Assembly (NCBI RefSeq): GCF_019320115.1
Contig: NC_089598.1
Span: 85,259,844 to 85,323,843 of the forward strand
Reading direction: 5' to 3'
Length of the DNA: 64,000 bases
DNA from: Miscanthus floridulus
Taxonomy: Eukaryota; Streptophyta; Magnoliopsida; Poales; Poaceae
Shown here in pieces: positions 11,094 to 23,451 of this stretch; the first letter of the stretch is position 1, and each line of letters opens with the position of its first letter. The notes under the pieces were generated by a model. The model searched no databases. It saw nothing but the letters and a program-made list of their open reading frames with translations, and had not been told where the DNA came from. Position numbers and translations under genes: made by a program.

Positions 11094-12449
11094 TGAAGGG
11101 GACCGTGACGCCTAAGAGGGGGGGGGTGAATTAGGCAACTTAAAAATCTAACTCTAAACTATGGCCTCTTTTTCTAACCTTAGCAAAACCTATGCAAAGG
11201 ATAAACTATCTAAATGTGCAACTACGGTTTTGCTAGTGTGTTGCTATCTCTACCGCAAAAGGAGTAATACAATCAATGTTAATGCGGAAGCTAAAGAGCA
11301 AGGTAGAGATATGCAAACTCTCGTCGACGACTCCGGTATTTTTACTGAGGTATCGAGAAGCGCGCAAGCTTCCCCCTAGTCCTCATTGCAGCCCCTCACA
11401 AGGAATCCCTCGCAAGGGCTAAGCTCCCGGTCGGGTAACTCCATGAATAGCATCGAGCCTTCCCCACGCGCAAGTGGGTCTTCGACGTGCCTTTCGGCAA
11501 GCCTCTCCCGGATGCTCCCCGTTGTCTTCACTATCAAGCTTCCGGCCGAAACGCCGCGGGCCTTGTTCCCTCCGGTACACGGTGGCGGCCACACCACAAA
11601 CGCGGTTGGTGTGATCTCGCAAGACTTCAAGACCCTCCGATGTACAACAATGGTGCTCGCAAGCACCGAGTGGTAAGAGGTATTCAAACCTCACTAAACA
11701 CTAGGCCTAAACCTATAGCAAGCGCATAAGCGGTGGTCTAATCAACCTAAGCATTTCGCAAAGCACCTACGCTAATCACCTAATGAAACACTAAGCACTA
11801 TGCAAGTGGAGATCACTAAAATGGTGTATCAACACCCTAGATATGTTTTCTCAGCTCCACACCTTCCAAATGACCGGTTGGGGGTTGTATTTATAAGCCC
11901 CACTGAGAAAGAACCCATTGGGGACGAAATCCCGCTTTTCTGCTACTCACCGGACGCTAGAGTCGTCCTGATCGGACGCGTCCGGTCGTCCTGATCATTG
12001 GAGCAGCGAACAACTGATCGGACGCTGCCAGCGTCCGGTTACTTGCACCGGACGCGTCCGGTCGCAAGTTCGCCGCTCTGGAACCTCTCTGTACTTGATC
12101 GGACGCTGCTGTCCTGCGTCCGGTCGGTTTGCCGCTAGCGTCCGGTTGCTGCTGTTGTTGCCGAGCCTCTGATCGGAGCGTCCGGTCGCTTTTTGTCAGC
12201 GTCCGGTCCAGCATCCGGTCGCTGCTGTGAGCTATTCGTGATCTTGCGTGCGGCTTGGTTCCTATCTTCATGCTTGGACTTTGCTTGATATCTTGGGTCT
12301 TCTCTTGTGCTCCTAAGGTCTTGCTTGAGGTGTTGATCATCGGATCATCACGTCGCCTTTGTCCAAGTCACGTCTTGCATCCTATTGAACTACAAAACAA
12401 TCACTTGCAAATTCATTAGTCCAATTTGGTTGTGTTGGTCATCAAGCAT
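11094..12449 (-). repeat. Inverted, truncated Sirevirus-like LTR (same family as 48476-49966)
   Basis: Read on the minus strand, it follows the LTR at 48476-49966 and ends with the equivalent of CTAAGAGGGGGGGTGAATTAGG. The terminus TGAAGGGGACCGTG at 11094 corresponds to the 3' end of that LTR. The first 47 or so bases of the LTR are missing: similarity stops at CATCAAGCA near 12449, where CACTA B sequence begins with TTTGATGTCATC. No internal retrotransposon sequence accompanies it, so it is a solo or deletion remnant. A CCGGACGC array lies at 11948-12235 and a TATA (TTATAA, minus sense) near 11890. Confidence 0.75.
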
Positions 12450-14906
12450 TTGATGTCATCAACATTTGGATACTGCTTTGCAATTTGGTGGAGTTTGCTA
12501 GTTACGACCTCCTCAGAACCCCGTGATGGGACTTGTTTAACTTAGTTCTCAGGCTTGAACTGGTCATGTGAATACCACTTGGACACCGACAAGACATCTT
12601 TCACCGGAACATAAACTGGCCTTATGTTGATTGGAATCTTCTTTCGAAGTTCCCATTCAGGCACGTCCTTGTCTTCTTGTGCATCACCATCTTCAGGAGG
12701 CACTTGTTGTTCATGTATCGGCTGTGCTTGTTGAGAAGACTGTGGCATCTCATCATGCACTTGCTTGGTACGAGCTAGAGAAGGTTGTGGCATCTCATCA
12801 GGAACATGTTCGCTAGGAGGCGGGGAAGAATGTGGCATCTCAGGTACGTGGTGGTCACGAGACGGTGAAAATATCTCCCCAACCACAACAACTCGCTCCA
12901 AATTTGGGAGAGGGGGAGGCGGCGAAGAAGCAGTCAATATAATGTCCCGTTTGTGCCAGAGAATGAACTACCCAATAACGTCTCCGAGTAACACCAGCCC
13001 CTCGGGAGTTGCGTAGTCTATCCTCCACTACATGAACTCGGGCTTCACGGTATGCACCTCGACCCTAGTGTAGTCCGGCGATATCTTATTATTGTGGTGT
13101 AAGCCACCAGGAGGATGTGCCACACCTGTTGCCACCTCCATCATAGTGTTCTGTCGGCCGCTGAGAAACACCAAGGTGCAACTAGTTGGTTCCCGTATGC
13201 GATTGACGGGGGTTGTGGCTGCAGTGGAACCTTGGCTGCTAGGAACTTTCAGAGGGCTGTCAACTAATACCAGTTCTCCCAGCGACGTCACTAATATCCG
13301 TGGCTCCATAGACAGTCCTTGCTCCTCCAGCGCCTTCGCAACTAGAGCCTTCACTTGGAGCTCAAGACTAGTCTCCCGGTCTCGGCCATGTTTCTTGTAC
13401 ATGTGCCTATCATCTTCGAATCCTTGCTTCCAGGTCATCCTTTTCCCTAGCCCCCTGGTGCGGCCTGTGTGCCCCTTGTTTCCCAAGCCAAGGCTAAGCT
13501 CATCCCTCTCTCTGGAAGGATTGAAGGAGCCCTTCTCCTTGTCTTCAGCATATTTCAGTATCCTTAATACCACCTCTTGGGTCTCCGGCTTATTAAACTT
13601 AAGATTACTACCGGATGATTCTGTACTCCTCGCATATATCTAGTTCCTTGAGCGTACCTTTAGATTCGTCACATCGATATTCCCAGCAGCTGTGGCCTCT
13701 TCGTCCATCTTCCAAAACTGCTCTTCCTTGGCATAGTAGCCATCGGGGCCTAGATGATGGTGGTATTTGTTCCTCTTCGCCAGCTCGGTGTCATGGGCAC
13801 TGAGCTCCAATGCCTTCAATGAAGTCTTCTGAGCCACAAGCTCCTCCCATTGACTAGGAGTTATTTTGCTGAACTCTTTGAAGGGAGTTAACCCCTTTTG
13901 GATATACTTTGTGTTGAGCTCCGACCTCTAACGTCGGAATACCTCTCCTATCATCCTGAAAGTATTTTTTTACTAGTTCGTGCTTACCCTCCAGAAATCT
14001 AAAATTGACCCTTAGGTGCCTATCCCATAGTTCATTCTTTTTGTTCTCTGGTACCTCTTTCCAGTTAGGGATTGCTGGGTTCAATTTATCTCTTACTAGG
14101 GCCCCGATCGCATTACGGAATCGTCCTCTTAATTCCTTCGGCTCAAGGACCTCCCCTGCTGGCCCGACCTCCGTTATCACATAGCATGTCTTATCTGGAT
14201 ATAGATTTCCTTTTCTATCCCCTCGTTTCCTCTTAGGCTTGGTAGTCATTGTTGTGTCTTCAGGTTGTGGAGCAGAGGCATCGTGATCTGTCTCTGTGGC
14301 TGTTGCCTCTGCTCTTCTTTCCTCTACTCCGTCTTGTCCAGTGAGATGTCACAGACGTCGACGTCGTCTTTTCCGAGTTTCAGGAGGGACCTGTATATAC
14401 GATAGGTCAAAGTGTTAGCAGAGGTAACACAGCCAAAGCTTTAGCAAAATTTACAAGCTAAGGCTTTTTCCCTACCTCCTCGTTTGGGTCAAAGTCCTTG
14501 TCCAAATCTTCCTCCATTGGCCTCCTTCTGGCTTCACGTGGGAAAGGATCCTCGGGACTTACATATCCCTCTTCTGAGTCATCATCAGCATCATCCTCTT
14601 CTTCTTCGCCTTCAGCAGCCTCTCCTTCGGGGCCTTTCTCCTCGTCACACTGCTCCTGAGTAAGCATCACTTCTAGATCATTTTGTACCTCCTTATTGAA
14701 CTATTCCTGAGTAAGCTGGTCCTCTAGTGCTTGGTCCTCAAGGGTTGGCTGCTCATCATGCTCGGGGCATCGGGCTGCACTGTCTGGTGTCCACGACATT
14801 ATTTCGCGCTTTGTTCTAATAGATGCAAGAAAGTGTGCTTTAGGTACACGAGAAGGTATAAGAAATAAAAAAGGTCTATAAACCAAAGTAGTCCTATAAA
14901 ACAACA
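12450..14906 (-). pseudogene. CACTA B ORF2: Transposase_24-like (Ptta/En/Spm) protein, broken
   Basis: Minus-strand order: an acidic N-terminal part starting MSWTPDSAARCPEHDEQ near 14799; an intron around 14400-14455; a basic region followed by the Ptta/En/Spm-type block (NPAIPNWKEVPENKK, then HLRVNFRF, about 14100-13990); a helical part with HDTELAKRNKYHHH; then LELQVKALVAKALEEQ; then WRIDYATPEGLVLL and EWELRKKIPINIRP as in CACTA A. Breaks seen are stops near 14349, 13854, 13640, 13028 and 12970, plus truncation at 12450. At 13028 and 12970 CACTA A has an amino acid codon instead (Q and W). Such ORFs accompany TNP2 genes in plant CACTA elements and may supply the TNPA-like DNA-binding role; that is inference. 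Confidence 0.75.
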
Positions 14907-17740
14907 ATATATAAAAAAACGAGAAGTAGCAGTGGTAGAGGCCTCAGAAACATGTCAAACATCATCTGATCTTGAACTTGGAGCATCAAGGCATCATAAT
15001 AGAGAAGAGAGGAGAAGGTAATGTAGGGGCGGCTGCTAATGATGTTAAGTTCCTCACAAGTTCTTGATCATCAGCTCATATTCCATATAATGTATGGACT
15101 TGGACAATTTCATCATCGGCAAAACAAAGGAGAGGAGAGGAGAGGGGAGATTTGGCAAAAAAAAGCAGGTGCTGCTTCCAAAACATAGAGGATAGAAAAG
15201 GTGGCAACAAATAGAGGAGAGGGGAGATTTGGCAAAAAAAAACAGGTGCTGCTTCCCAAAAAAAGCAACATGACAATGTAAGAACATCATATGCTTAATA
15301 TCTTCTGAACCTGATAAGCAGATCGGACAATCAGAAGTAGTAGACAGTAGTAGTAGGAAAGTAGTAGAAGTAGCAAAAAAAGCAACAACTGCTTAGGAGA
15401 GGAGAGGAGTAGAGTGGAGTAGAGGAGAGTAGTAGTAGAAGAGGAGTACAGAGAAGACAGCAAGTACAGAGAAGATTAGTAGCCACCGGCCACAATAATA
15501 TAAACAAACAAGTGCAAGGCTGCAAGCATACAAATGACAATGTAAGAAGAATAATATAAATGCAAGGATTATTTCTACTCAGCAGATATTTATTCCCAAA
15601 AAAATGAAACTAGATGAATCGAAGTCCCACTAATTAAACAAACAAGTGTAAGGCTGCAAGCATACAATGAAAGAACAGCTAGGATTAATGAGCTAATGAG
15701 CTGTTGCAAATGGCAGGAAATGAGTACCAACAGTTCACAGATGGAAAATAATACTATTAAGAATGTATAGAAACATCATTGCAAAGTGCCTTAGGTCTCA
15801 ATTAATAACCCAAGTTCTTATCAAAGCTACTAATCAGTCCACAGATACCATTAGGAAATAGTGCTAATTAGACAGGGAGGATGCACTGAGAGGGTGTACT
15901 GATTATTAGCTAGCAAAAATTGCAGACAATAATCGTAAGTAAGGTGCGGCTGCCGCACCTAAGGGTGCTCCTCCTGCGCCTAAAAATCTAACATCATTGA
16001 CCTAAGGCACTTTGCTCAGTGTGAATCAAAATGGGCATGAACATCATGTATAGTTCCCATTACTCTAGGCACTTTGCTCAGCGTGTAAAAATCGAAATAG
16101 CCATCATCATGTCCAAGATAAGCATTAACAGCTTCTACAATTGGAAGCCTGTTTCAATTTTGAGCAGCAAGCAGCAAGCAGAGCGGAGTAGTGGTGGATC
16201 CAAATTGGGGCATCCAATTGTACAAGCATGCCCAGTTGTACAAGCATGCCCAGGAGTAGTAAGAGGAGTAGTAGGAGTAGTAAGAGCAGTGGAGTAGTAG
16301 TAAGAGTAGTAGTGTAGTAGTAAGAGTAAGAGTATAAAGTAGTAGCAAGGATAGTTAAGTAGTAGTATAGAGTATCAGCAGCAGTTAAGTAGTACAGAGT
16401 AGTAGTAGTATAGAGCAGTGGCAGTAGTTATGTAGTAGTAAGAGAAGTAGTAGGCACATATCTAGTTAACTTTGTAGTAGTAGAGTAGTATAGAGAGTAG
16501 TACGAGTAAGAGTAAGAGTAAGAGTACAGACAATAGCATCAAAGCAAATACAGTGTATGTATAATACGAGAAGAAGCTGATGCAAGTGTGCAACCAACTG
16601 GAGGAAGAAGCTGCAAGTCTACCAAGAAGTGTTGATGTTGCATCAAGAAACAGCCATGAAAAAGAACCAAAAAGACAGAGAAAGAGTGGTAACATAGAAG
16701 GACTGATGGAGATATCTTATTCATGTAACTTGCTACTGGCAACCTGCTGGTACATAGCTAGGGTAGTTTACCAAGAATTGTTTAGTCGACTAACAGTAGT
16801 TAGCTTGGAGCTTTAGGCCGAGATACAGCAACATATGACTTCTTAATCTAATGCTATTTTTTCTATAATGTGCCAGTGATCCATTAAGTTTGTTTATAAC
16901 TTATTAAAAGCAGCCATTGTTGTTATTACATTACTATGGAGAATAGAAGATTGAGTCTGTTAGTATCACAAACATAATTTCAATTCCAGTGCTTATTTCA
17001 CCTTGAGCACACAAAAGGTTGACTATTAATTTGCACCGTTCAAATATAAGTGTTTAAGCTTTTATATTTCTACTTGTTGCATAGTTCAAATATAAGTGTT
17101 TATGTCTCAATCCCTGCCATATCTGAGCACAAGGTTTGAAATGAGGGATAGAGAGGAGCAAAGGATTTATCTCTCACAGTTACAGAGTGGCATGTGCTAA
17201 AAGTAGTAAGCATCAAGACAGTTGAAAGTATGCAGTGTAAGTGTTTATGTCTCAATCCCTGCCGTGGAGCCCAATCAAAACCAAACACAAAACATAGAAC
17301 TTTGACATGCTAGGTGTGGAGGACAATCACCTAAATCAAAATTGTCAACTAATACAGTCAAGCAAGTATCATAGTCCAGCAAGTAATACAACTTTACTAT
17401 CATAGTCCAGCAAGTAGCACAAGTTTTCATTAAAAAAAATATAGTCAAGCCAGCATACTAGAACAATGCAAGAACCTACCACAAATCATATTATGTCATA
17501 CTGCAAATAAGAAATAACATGTGTACTTGCTGATAAAAAACAAATAATTAAGTTTTACTATAGTATATAATCCAGGAAGTCAGAACAGATCAGTAAAGAA
17601 ATAATTCTGTACTCAAGCAGTATACTAGAATAATTCAGTGATAATCCAGTGGATAGTCAAAATGCACAGATCAGGGATAGTCCAGGAGACAGCCACCACC
17701 CGCAACATTGCAAATATCATCATCATAACTAGCATGCAGC
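14907..17740 (-). other. Intron-like non-coding region of CACTA B ORF2
   Basis: Lies between the leader exon (donor GTATGCTGC, minus sense, near 17745) and the first coding exon near 14800. No domain is recognised in any frame. It contains near-duplicate blocks (15119-15255, GAGAGGGGAGATTTGGCAAA twice), a repeated CACTTTGCTCAG at about 16008 and 16070, and an AGT microsatellite. Confidence 0.5.
16250..16530. repeat. AGT/GTA-type microsatellite
   Basis: Runs of GTAGTAGTA and AGTAAGAGTAAG are interspersed over about 280 bp. The open frames here on both strands follow from the trinucleotide period and are not genes. Confidence 0.75.
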
Positions 17741-17820
17741 ATACCTTCGTCACCGGTAGGCTTAGGTCCTGGGGCGGGCGACCTACACAGGGGAAACTCC
17801 CTGCACGAGCTGTCCTAGGG

Positions 17821-18261
17821 CGGCCGGCCGGCGGGGGCCAACCACCAGGGAGCGGGCAGGCGTCGGCGGTGGGGTCAGAAACCCTAAGGCGGGGAGGAGC
17901 AGGCGCGTGGGTGCGGGGAAGGAGCAGACACGCGGGGGCGGAGATGGGGCACGCGGGTGAGGGGAAGCGGCCGGCCGACGGGGGCCAACCATCGGGGAGC
18001 AGGCGGGCGTCAGCGGCGGGGTCAGAAACCCTAGGGTGGGGAGGAGCAGGCGCGCAGGTGCGGGGAAGGAGCAGGCGCGCGGGGGCGGAGATGGGGCGCG
18101 CGGGTGAGGGGAAGCGGCCGGCCGGCGGGGGCCAACCACCGCGGAGCGGGCGGGCGTCGGCGGCGGGGTCAGAAACCCTAGGGCGGGGAGGAGCAGGCGC
18201 GCGGGTGCGGGGAAGGAGCAGGCACGCAGGGGCGGAGATGGGGCGTGTAGGTGAGGGGAAG
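17821..18261 (-). repeat. Three tandem 147-bp GC-rich units in the ORF2 leader of CACTA B
   Basis: Units start with CGGCCGGCC at 17821, 17968 and 18115, an exact 147-bp period, with few differences by eye. They lie between a minus-strand TATA box (about 18345) and a splice-donor-like site (about 17745), so they fall in the presumed leader exon. Since 147 is a multiple of 3, long frames open on both strands (17638-18372 +, 17783-18334 -); these give low-complexity Pro/Ala/Arg- or Gly-rich sequence and are not called as genes. Confidence 0.75.
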
Positions 18262-18339
18262 TGGCACGGGCCGGCGTCGGCGGGGCAGCCTGACGGCGTC
18301 GGAGGAGAAGAGAGCGCCCAAATGAAGACAACACCCGTG

Positions 18340-18490
18340 CACCCTCGTATATATAGACAGGATGATATGTAGGGACGGTTTTTGATCCAGCCGCCCCTAG
18401 AAATGCATTTGTAGGGGCAGTTCCTGATCCAGCCGCCCCTACAAATGTATTTGTAGGGGCGGTTCCTGATCCAACCGCCCCTAGAAATAT
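18340..18490 (-). promoter_or_regulatory. Promoter of CACTA B ORF2 with an internal copy of the subterminal repeat array
   Basis: On the minus strand a TATA box (CTATATATACG) near 18345-18355 is preceded by about five GTAGGGGCGG / CCGCCCCTA half-sites at 18362-18486. The same motif makes up the element's ends. In the first gene of the element the TATA box also lies directly inside such an array (27691-28000). This suggests that the element's own DNA-binding protein could act on both promoters; alternatively 18362-18486 is a remnant of a nested end. Confidence 0.55.
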
Positions 18491-19180
18491 ATTTTTATTT
18501 TTTAAATTGTTAATTCTGTATTATAAAAACAATTGTGTATATATAAAACAATTGTGACCAAAATAAAAGTAATATAAAAACAATTGTGTATATGCACAAA
18601 TATAATATTTTGTATTATTATATATATGAAGAAATATATATATATATATAAACGATTGTAGTCAAAACAATATAGAAAACAAAAAAAATTATAAATTTGA
18701 ATTTTAAAACTTCGACTACAATTTTATGACTTTAAATTAAATAAAATGAAAATGTTGTAAACATAAAAGTTGTATAACTCATCGACATGTACAACTTTTA
18801 TTTTGGTCATCTTGTCATGTGACTTTGTTTGAACGATTCAAATTTTGAAAATCAAACAATTTCAACTTAAAATAATATTTTGAAAGAGTAAATGATTTCA
18901 GATGAAAAACTCATCAAGGTCTCCTACTTTTATTTTGGTCATTTCTTCATTTCATAAAGTGTTAAGTGATTTCATAAAGTTTTAGTAGTAATAGAGTGGA
19001 TGTTCAAATAGAGTCATCTGGATGTTGCAAAGGGTAGTCTCACATGCATAAAATGTAGTCTCACACACATACAAAAATATGTAGTCTTACACACGTACAT
19101 AAATATATAGTCTCACACGCATGCATAAATGAAGTCTTACAAACACATACTTACACAAACACTCCACGTTCAACAACTAG

Positions 19181-22100
19181 CTAGCCCGCTGTAACGACTT
19201 TTCCCTTGACACCTTTTCGTTCCCATGGCATTATGTCTTTGGGGAGGTTCTTTTCCACAACACTGATCTTCTTAGGAAAGTCAGTGAATAGCGGCATCTC
19301 ATCGTAGTTATTGTAAGCTTCAACATCGTCCACGCCATCAACTCCAATAATATGCTGTTTTCCGGAGGCAACCACGTGCTTTATCTTCTTCTTCGGGGGG
19401 AGGTTACTTTGTGGGTCAGACATATAGAAAACTTGTGCGACACGTGAAGCGAGCACCCAAGGGTCATCTTGGTAGCCTAGATTCTCGAGGTCCAGGACTC
19501 TCAATCCGATCTCGTTCAGTTGGTGTTGTTTGATCCAGCGGCATCGAAACAGGGCCACCGTTATATCCCTTCCATAGTCAAGTTCCCATATCTCTTCAAT
19601 GATGCCAAAGTATTGGACCTTTCTCCCTAATCCATCGAGAGCCTCTATTCGAACGCCGCTGTTTTGGTTCACATATTTACTATCCTTTGCGTGGGTATAG
19701 TACGTATACCCATTGATGTCATAAGCATTCCAAGATGTCACTTGTCTTGATGGCCCCTCCGCCAACCTACTGATGGTAATAGAGTCTATGGTTTCTCCAG
19801 GCGGTATGTTTTGGTCCTTCAACCATGTAGTTAGTCGTTGCTTGTGTTGTTTCATGACCCAATCATCCGAACGGCCATTTCTCTCCGCCATAATGATAGC
19901 CAAGTGTTCATCAATATACGGTTGCATCAGTTGTGTACTCTGCAAGACACTGTAATGTGCCCGACTCACCTCTTTGTAATCATGGTCGATGAACACTTTT
20001 CTACCACTGGTGCCCTTCCCAGCCAGCCTACCCTTGTGACGAGAATCGGGTTTACCAATCCCTTTATGTACTTTTAGGTACTCTTGATAGCACTCGACGA
20101 CTTCTTCAGTACTGTAACCCTCTATCATGGAGCCCTCTGGGTATGCTCGATTATGCACGTATCGACTTAGAACCGACATGAACCACTCATAGGACCACAT
20201 TTCATGCAAGTAGCAAGGGCCAAGCGCCTGTATTTGATGAACCATGTGAATCATGAGATGTGGCATTATATCAAAAAAAAGCAGGAGGTAAACACATCTC
20301 CAGTTGGTTTTGTGTCTCCACCACAAATTCATGTAGGTCACTCAGCTCTTCCTTGCCAATCGTCTTCTGTGACATCTTCGAAAAGAAGTAGCACATGCGG
20401 GTGATGGCCATTTTCAAGAACTCTGGCTTTATAGCCCTGATTGCAATAGGTAGAAATACTATCAGCATCACATGGCAATCGTGAGCCTTGCAGTGTGTTA
20501 TTGACAAGTCCTTCATCGACACTAGCTTCTTCACATTTGCTGAAAACCTAGTCGGGACTTTGATCCCTCTCAGGAAAGTGCATATAGCTCTCTTCTCGTC
20601 TGGTGTTAGGTTGAAGCACGCCGCGGGCAGAGTGTATTTTCCATTAGCCTCAGGTACCAGGTGAAGCTGTGGCATCATGTTTAGCTGCACCATGTCTTTT
20701 CGTGCTTTCAGACCATCCTTTGACTTGCCTGTGTCCATCAAGGTGGCAATTAGACTCTCAAAGACATTCTTCTACATGTGCATAGCATCAATGGCATGGG
20801 GGACCTCCAAGTCTGGCCAATAAGGCAGATACTGAAAAAAAGATCGATTGTTTCTTGAAAGGTACGCCTTCGATAGGAGGTGTGCTTCTATCTCTGTTAG
20901 TCCCATCCAGATTCTTCTTTCCATAGACGACGCGTATGTTTTTCACCATTCTGTACACGTGTTCTCCGTTATGACATCTCTCCAGAGGGGGTTCAATCTC
21001 CGGGGCGTTGTCATAAAATCTAAAGAACAATTAGCTGCGTACTTGTGACTTATCTTTAAGAAGCGTCGATTCCTTAGGTAAACTATCTTCTTGGATGCAT
21101 CCAGGTACACCCATGTAGTACCATCCAAGCAAACCAAGCATCCCGTCTTCCCTTTGATCTATCTAGAAAAAGCAAACAGCGCGGGGTAATCATTGGTAGT
21201 AACAAATATTATTGCTCTACATATGAAGTCCTCCTTTCGGAACACATCATACATCTGCTCCCCATGCCTCCATAGCCTCTCCATTTCTTGCATCAAGGGC
21301 TCGAGGAACACGTCTATATCAATGCCTAGTTGTTTAGGGCTAGAAATAAGAATAGTGAGGAGAAGGTACTTTCTCTTTTGACATAGCCATGTTGGGATGT
21401 TGTACATGGTCAAGATCACTAGCCATGTGCCGTGGTCGCTCATCCTCTCATTGAAGGGATTCATTCCATCGGTGCTCAAGCCAAACCGTACATTCCTTGG
21501 GTCATCGCTGAATTCTTTGTGCTTCTCATCAAACCTTTGCCACTGACTACAATCAGCCGGGTGTGCAATCTTATCATCATCCACCTTGCGCTCATCATCC
21601 CACCATGTCATGAGTGTGGCTTCTTTAGGGGTTAGGAAGATACGTCTCAAGCGGTCGGTCACTGGCAGGTAACACATTACAAGGGCAGGAATTCTTCTCT
21701 ACTTTGCATCGTTGCCTAATGGAGTGTCCTCTAGGGGCTAAGATTCTTGTACCACCTTTTTGGTACCCTTCTTATTCCTCTTTTTCCCCGTGGAGGGTTC
21801 ATCCCCACCATAAAGGTCATTGTTCTTGTACCAGCTGGCCCCACACCGGGGACATTTATCTAGTGACTTGAACATTTCGCCATGAAAAAGTATACAGTGG
21901 TTGGGGCATGCATGGATTTTTTCAACCCCCATTGTCAATGGACTTATGACCTTCTTCGCTTGGTATGTGTTGGTGGGAACTGAGTTTGGTTGTGGCAGCA
22001 CCCATGACAGGAGATGCAATAGATCATTGAAACTATAGTCTGACCAGCCGTACTTAGACTTCAGGATGAGCAGCTCAAGCACAAAACATAGCAATGTCCA

Positions 22101-22682
22101 ATGTATTGGATAACCCTTTTCAACACCATACACAGTCTCCTTCGATGCTTTTGTCACCCTTTCCAAATTTTCTAGACCATTCAGGCTATTTAGTAAAATC
22201 TCTGGTCCAAGGGCTTGAATCATGTCCTCCAAATCATCTTCATCCCTGACACGTGCTCCACCATCATTATTGGCACCACCTTCGTCGTTACCATCCCAAC
22301 CACCAGCATCACCACCTTGTTCATTGCCAAACTCGAAATCCATTCATGCATCAAGCTTTGCTGAATATTGGGACAGGGATTCTATGGTTTTGTCGTCGTA
22401 TTCCTCCTCATCCTCGTCGTTCACAATAACCGTTTCACCATGATGAATCCACACTGTGTAGTCCTCAACAAATCCTCGCATAATCAAATATGATCTGATG
22501 ATAGTCACATTTGTCCATGCCATACGGTTCTTGCAATCTTTACATGGGCAAATAATTGTATCCTTATTCTCTTTCAATGTCGTTGCATGCTTCTTTGCGG
22601 CTTCAATAAATTTATCCACCTCTTCACGGAAACCTACCTTGAACCTTAACGAACCATACATCCAAGAGTTCATGTACTCCAT
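19181..22682 (-). pseudogene. TNP2-type CACTA transposase, distal copy (T2), broken
   Basis: Minus-strand order: a transposase-associated N-terminal domain with CPCKDCKNR (about 22545), an acidic linker, a Transposase_21 region with a CPRCGAS zinc motif, RFGLSTDGMNPF and MSDHGTW (22100-21300), DVFLEPLMQEMERLWRHG, then DUF4218 (HDCHVMLIVFLPIAIRAI, HNRAYPEGSMIEGY) and DUF4216 (FGIIEEIWELDYGRD, FRCRWIKQHQ), ending at 19181. Breaks: stops near 21738, 21699 and 21159, and one-base shifts near 21035, 20835 and 20275. The three stops are CAG to TAG relative to copy T1. Function would be the cut-and-paste transposase acting in the nucleus. Confidence 0.85.
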
Positions 22683-23451
22683 CTTTTACAACAACAACAA
22701 AACAAACAATAAAGGAGTACTTATTCAGATATGTGTTGGTGTTGAAAACAATTGTGTATATATATTTTTATTTTTTTAAATCATTAATTCTGTATTATAA
22801 AAATAATTGTGTACATATAAAACAATTGTGACCAAAATAAAAGTAATATAAAAACAATTGTGTATATGCACAAATATAATATTTTGTATTATTATATATA
22901 TGAAGAAATATATATAAACGATTGTAGTCAAAACAATATAGAAAACAAAAAAACAAAAATTATAAATTTGAATTTTAAAACTTCGACTACAATTTTATGA
23001 CTTTAAATTAAATAAAATGAAAATGTTGTAAACATAAAAGTTATATAACTCATCGACATGTACAACTTTTATTTTGGTCATCTTGTCATGTGACTTTGTT
23101 TGAACGATTCAAATTTTAAAAATCAAACAATTTCAACTTGAAACAATATTTTGAAAGAGTAAATGATTTCAGATGAAAAACTCATTAAGATCTCCTACTT
23201 TTATTTTGGTCATTTCTTCATTTCATAAAGTGTTAAGTGATTTCATAAAGTTTTAGTAGTAATAGAGTGGATGTTCAAATAGAGTCATCTGGATGTTGCA
23301 AAGGGTAGTCTCACATGCATAAAATGTAGTCTCACACACATACAAAAATAGGTAGTCTTACACACGTACATAAATATACAGTCTCACACACATGCATAAA
23401 TGAAGTCTTACAAACACATACTTACACAAACACTCCACGTTCAACAACTAG

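Noticed and set aside
17638..18372. Long Gly/Arg-rich (+) and Pro/Ala-rich (-) frames as genes
   Set aside because: They are produced by three 147-bp GC-rich repeats with a period divisible by three; no domain, and they lie in a leader region.
18362..18486. True end of a separate CACTA element
   Set aside because: No CACTA terminus or target duplicate was found beside the array, and a TATA box follows it; kept as an internal regulatory array, with the alternative noted.
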